A DNA stretch of 16,466 nucleotides from an uncultured Methanobrevibacter sp. (GTDB taxonomy: Archaea; Methanobacteriota; Methanobacteria; Methanobacteriales; Methanobacteriaceae): assembly GCF_900316895.1 (NCBI RefSeq), contig NZ_ONER01000031.1, forward strand, positions 1 to 16,466. Reading direction: 5' to 3'. Shown piece by piece: positions 15,054 through 16,466 of this stretch. Both the position numbers and the translations under genes were made by a program. Under the pieces are notes generated by a model that saw only the letters and a list, made by a program, of their open reading frames with translations, was not told the DNA's origin and made no database searches. Each line of letters starts with the position of its first letter. Within the stretch, counting starts at the first letter, position 1.

Positions 15054-15088
15054 GTATTCAGGTAAATTCCTGAATACTTCATTTTTTT
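15054..15088 (+). terminator. Hairpin terminator after the tes-like gene
   Basis: The 9-bp perfect stem GTATTCAGG (15054-15062) / CCTGAATAC (15069-15077) has the loop TAAATT, followed by TTCA and seven T (15082-15088). It has the shape of an intrinsic terminator and separates the radical SAM gene from hacB. Confidence 0.65.
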
Positions 15089-15113
15089 ATTATCGACATT
15101 ATTAGTGATATTT

Positions 15114-15599
15114 ATGGATATTATCAAAGGAAAAACATGGACTTTCGGAGAAAATATTGACACAGACGTGATTATTCCCGGAAGATATTTGAGAACATTT
15201 AATCCGCAGGATTTGGCAGACCACGTGCTGGAAGGAGAAAGGCCGGATTTTACAAAAAATGTTAAATCAGGAGATATTATAGTTGCCGATGAAAACTTTG
15301 GCTGTGGTTCTTCAAGAGAACAGGCTCCTGTAGCTATTAAAACAGCTGGAGTAAGTGCAATTGTCGCCAAATCTTTTGCGAGAATTTTTTATAGAAATGC
15401 AATTAATATTGGTTTGCCTGTAATAGTTTCAGATATTGAGGCCAAGGATGGGGATATTATTAACATCGATTTGTCAAAAGGAACATTGGTTAATGAAACT
15501 ACAGGTGAGTCAAAGACTTTTGAACCATTTAAAGAGTTCATGTTATCTATTTTGGAAGATGGTGGGTTAGTTAACCATTATCTGAATAATTCTGATTAA
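15114..15599 (+). CDS. hacB: Methanogen homoaconitase small subunit (LeuD-like)
   Basis: This is a 161-residue small (swivel-domain) subunit of an aconitase-family dehydratase. Seen: NIDTDVIIPGRYLRT (14-28), GCGSSREQAP (63-72) and SFARIFYRNAINIGLP (87-102), all standard for LeuD/HacB. The loop YLRT (25-28) is the form associated with methanogen homoaconitase, whose Arg contacts the longer homoaconitate chain; isopropylmalate-specific subunits carry a non-Arg residue there. That points to 2-oxosuberate synthesis for coenzyme B, though such subunits can also serve leucine synthesis. The large subunit is not in the window. ATG 15114 is preferred because AGTGAT lies just before it; GTG at 15105 is inside that site. 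The next gene's AGGAGG overlaps this stop codon. Confidence 0.85.
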   Translation: MDIIKGKTWTFGENIDTDVIIPGRYLRTFNPQDLADHVLEGERPDFTKNVKSGDIIVADENFGCGSSREQAPVAIKTAGVSAIVAKSFARIFYRNAINIGLPVIVSDIEAKDGDIINIDLSKGTLVNETTGESKTFEPFKEFMLSILEDGGLVNHYLNNSD

Positions 15600-15604
15600 G
15601 GAGG
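15599..15604 (+). promoter_or_regulatory. Strong ribosome binding site AGGAGG
   Basis: AGGAGG begins on the last base of the hacB stop codon and lies seven bases before the ATG at 15612. It fixes that start and ties translation of the zinc-ribbon gene to the end of hacB. Confidence 0.75.
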
Positions 15605-15611
15605 CATAAAA

Positions 15612-16241
15612 ATGGATTGTCCAATTTGTGGTTCTGATGATATTGAAATTTTGAATTCAAAACAAAAAACAACAAAGAAAAAATTTACTGAAGAATACTT
15701 GCTCAAGTGTGAAGAATGTGGGCATGTTTATAAAAATATAATTTCTCTAAAAAAGCCTAGACCTTATAGGTTGATTATTTCCGAGCAGGACAAATCTCAC
15801 AAAACAACTATTGATTTGTCTCCAAGCGATGAGCTTAGAACTGGGGATACTCTTCTGACCGAATTTGGTCAAGTTGAAGTTACCAGTATTGAAGTTGGGG
15901 ATAAAAGAGTAGAAAAATCCCAACTTGAAGATGTAAGCACCATTTGGGCGTCTTCTGTTGAAATTCCTGCACGTATAGGATTTTCAGTTGACTTGCATGG
16001 TGAAGTGGATTCATATAAGCTTGACCTGGAAAGGGATTTTGAAATAGCTCCTGGAGACATTGTCAAAATAGAAAATCATATCGTTAAGGTACATGTCATT
16101 AAAACCCAAGAGAGAAAGCTGACTTCCGGATTTGCAAAAGCGGGAATTATAAAAAGGGTTTATTCCAAACCGGTCAGATTTAACAATTATGATTATGACC
16201 TGACCAAGAACATATTTAAAAAAACCAAAAAGAGTGACTGA
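15612..16241 (+). CDS. HVO_0476-type archaeal zinc-ribbon protein, function unknown
   Basis: This is a 209-residue soluble protein with an N-terminal zinc ribbon formed by C3-x2-C6 and C33-x2-C36 (CPIC, CEEC). About 170 residues of predicted beta-rich sequence follow, with repeated valine/isoleucine strands and short turns (for example GDTLLTEFGQVEVTSIEVG and PGDIVKIENHIVKVHVIKT). This build is that of the archaeal HVO_0476 family of uncharacterised zinc-finger proteins; the role is unknown and an RNA- or translation-related one is only a guess. It lies 12 bases after hacB and ends one base before the start codon of the tRNA methylthiotransferase, so co-expression with that tRNA enzyme is likely. 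The C-terminus is strongly basic (KNIFKKTKKSD). Confidence 0.75.
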   Translation: MDCPICGSDDIEILNSKQKTTKKKFTEEYLLKCEECGHVYKNIISLKKPRPYRLIISEQDKSHKTTIDLSPSDELRTGDTLLTEFGQVEVTSIEVGDKRVEKSQLEDVSTIWASSVEIPARIGFSVDLHGEVDSYKLDLERDFEIAPGDIVKIENHIVKVHVIKTQERKLTSGFAKAGIIKRVYSKPVRFNNYDYDLTKNIFKKTKKSD

Positions 16242-16466
16242 ATGAAAGTTTTTATTGAATCTTACGGTTGCACATTCAACCAGGCCGATGGACAGATCAT
16301 TGCAGGTAATCTGCAGGCCAATGACATTGAAATTGTGGACAGTATTGATGAGGCTGATGTAGTCATCGTAAACACTTGCTATGTAAAGTTGCCTACCGAA
16401 GACAAGATGACTTTCAGGATTCAAAAGCTTCAAAAGGAATTTCCCGACAAAAAAATTATTGTAGGA
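16242..16466 (+). CDS. tRNA methylthiotransferase, CDKAL1/MtaB-like archaeal type (3' end outside window)
   Basis: These are the first 75 residues of a radical SAM methylthiotransferase that adds a methylthio group to t6A at position 37 of tRNA. Seen: the N-terminal UPF0004 domain with MKVFIESYGCTFNQADGQI, where Cys10 is the first cluster cysteine, and Cys46 in VIVNTCYVK, the second. The third UPF0004 cysteine, the radical SAM CxxxCxxC motif and the TRAM domain would lie beyond base 16466. The start codon follows the zinc-ribbon stop directly, so the two are translationally coupled. The archaeal CDKAL1-like assignment rests on the YGCTFNQAD form of the first motif. Confidence 0.85.
   Translation, partial: MKVFIESYGCTFNQADGQIIAGNLQANDIEIVDSIDEADVVIVNTCYVKLPTEDKMTFRIQKLQKEFPDKKIIVG

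Overview
The window looks like chromosomal DNA of a methanogenic archaeon of the order Methanobacteriales, most likely Methanobrevibacter or a close relative. The evidence is the gene content: two methanofuran biosynthesis enzymes (MfnD, MfnF), the archaeal lipid enzyme CarS beside a tetraether-synthase-type radical SAM protein, a homoaconitase small subunit with the YLRT loop of coenzyme B synthesis, an archaeal zinc-ribbon protein and an archaeal-type tRNA methylthiotransferase. Base composition agrees: AT-rich genes, very AT-rich intergenic DNA, TATA boxes about 25 bp before start codons, and Shine-Dalgarno sequences of the GGTGAT/AGGAGG type. I see no tRNA, rRNA, CRISPR array, IS element or phage gene.

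Layout. Bases 2-688 are the 3' part of a Zn/Cd-type P1B ATPase. Bases 964-6040 are a five-gene ABC importer operon of the nickel/peptide class (binding protein, two permeases, two ATPases). Bases 6227-7597 encode a MATE exporter and 7801-8361 a GNAT acetyltransferase. Bases 8476-12819 run truA, wecB, mfnD, mfnF on the + strand, the last three tightly packed. carS (12816-13382) is on the - strand, convergent with mfnF and divergent from the tes-like gene (13519-15027). Bases 15114-16466 hold hacB, a zinc-ribbon protein and the first 75 codons of a MiaB/CDKAL1-family tRNA methylthiotransferase.

How the genes work together. The first half deals with transport: metal export, probable nickel (or peptide) import, and drug/cation export. 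The second half is methanogen housekeeping: methanofuran, archaeal membrane lipids, coenzyme B precursors and tRNA modification.

The most interesting unexplained signal is regulatory. The ABC operon promoter and the distant GNAT promoter share a composite element: a TATA box (TTTATAAA) followed directly by the short palindrome AGTAWTACT, paired with a second copy after exactly 23 bp. Upstream of the ABC operon several more copies recur at about 31-bp steps (roughly three helical turns). This suggests one metal- or nutrient-responsive regulator controlling both the importer and the acetyltransferase. The half-sites resemble NikR half-sites, but the spacing does not match the classical NikR operator. 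Other signals are a perfect 18-bp palindrome before wecB, three hairpin-plus-T-tract structures at gene ends, and apparently leaderless promoters for the MATE gene and truA.
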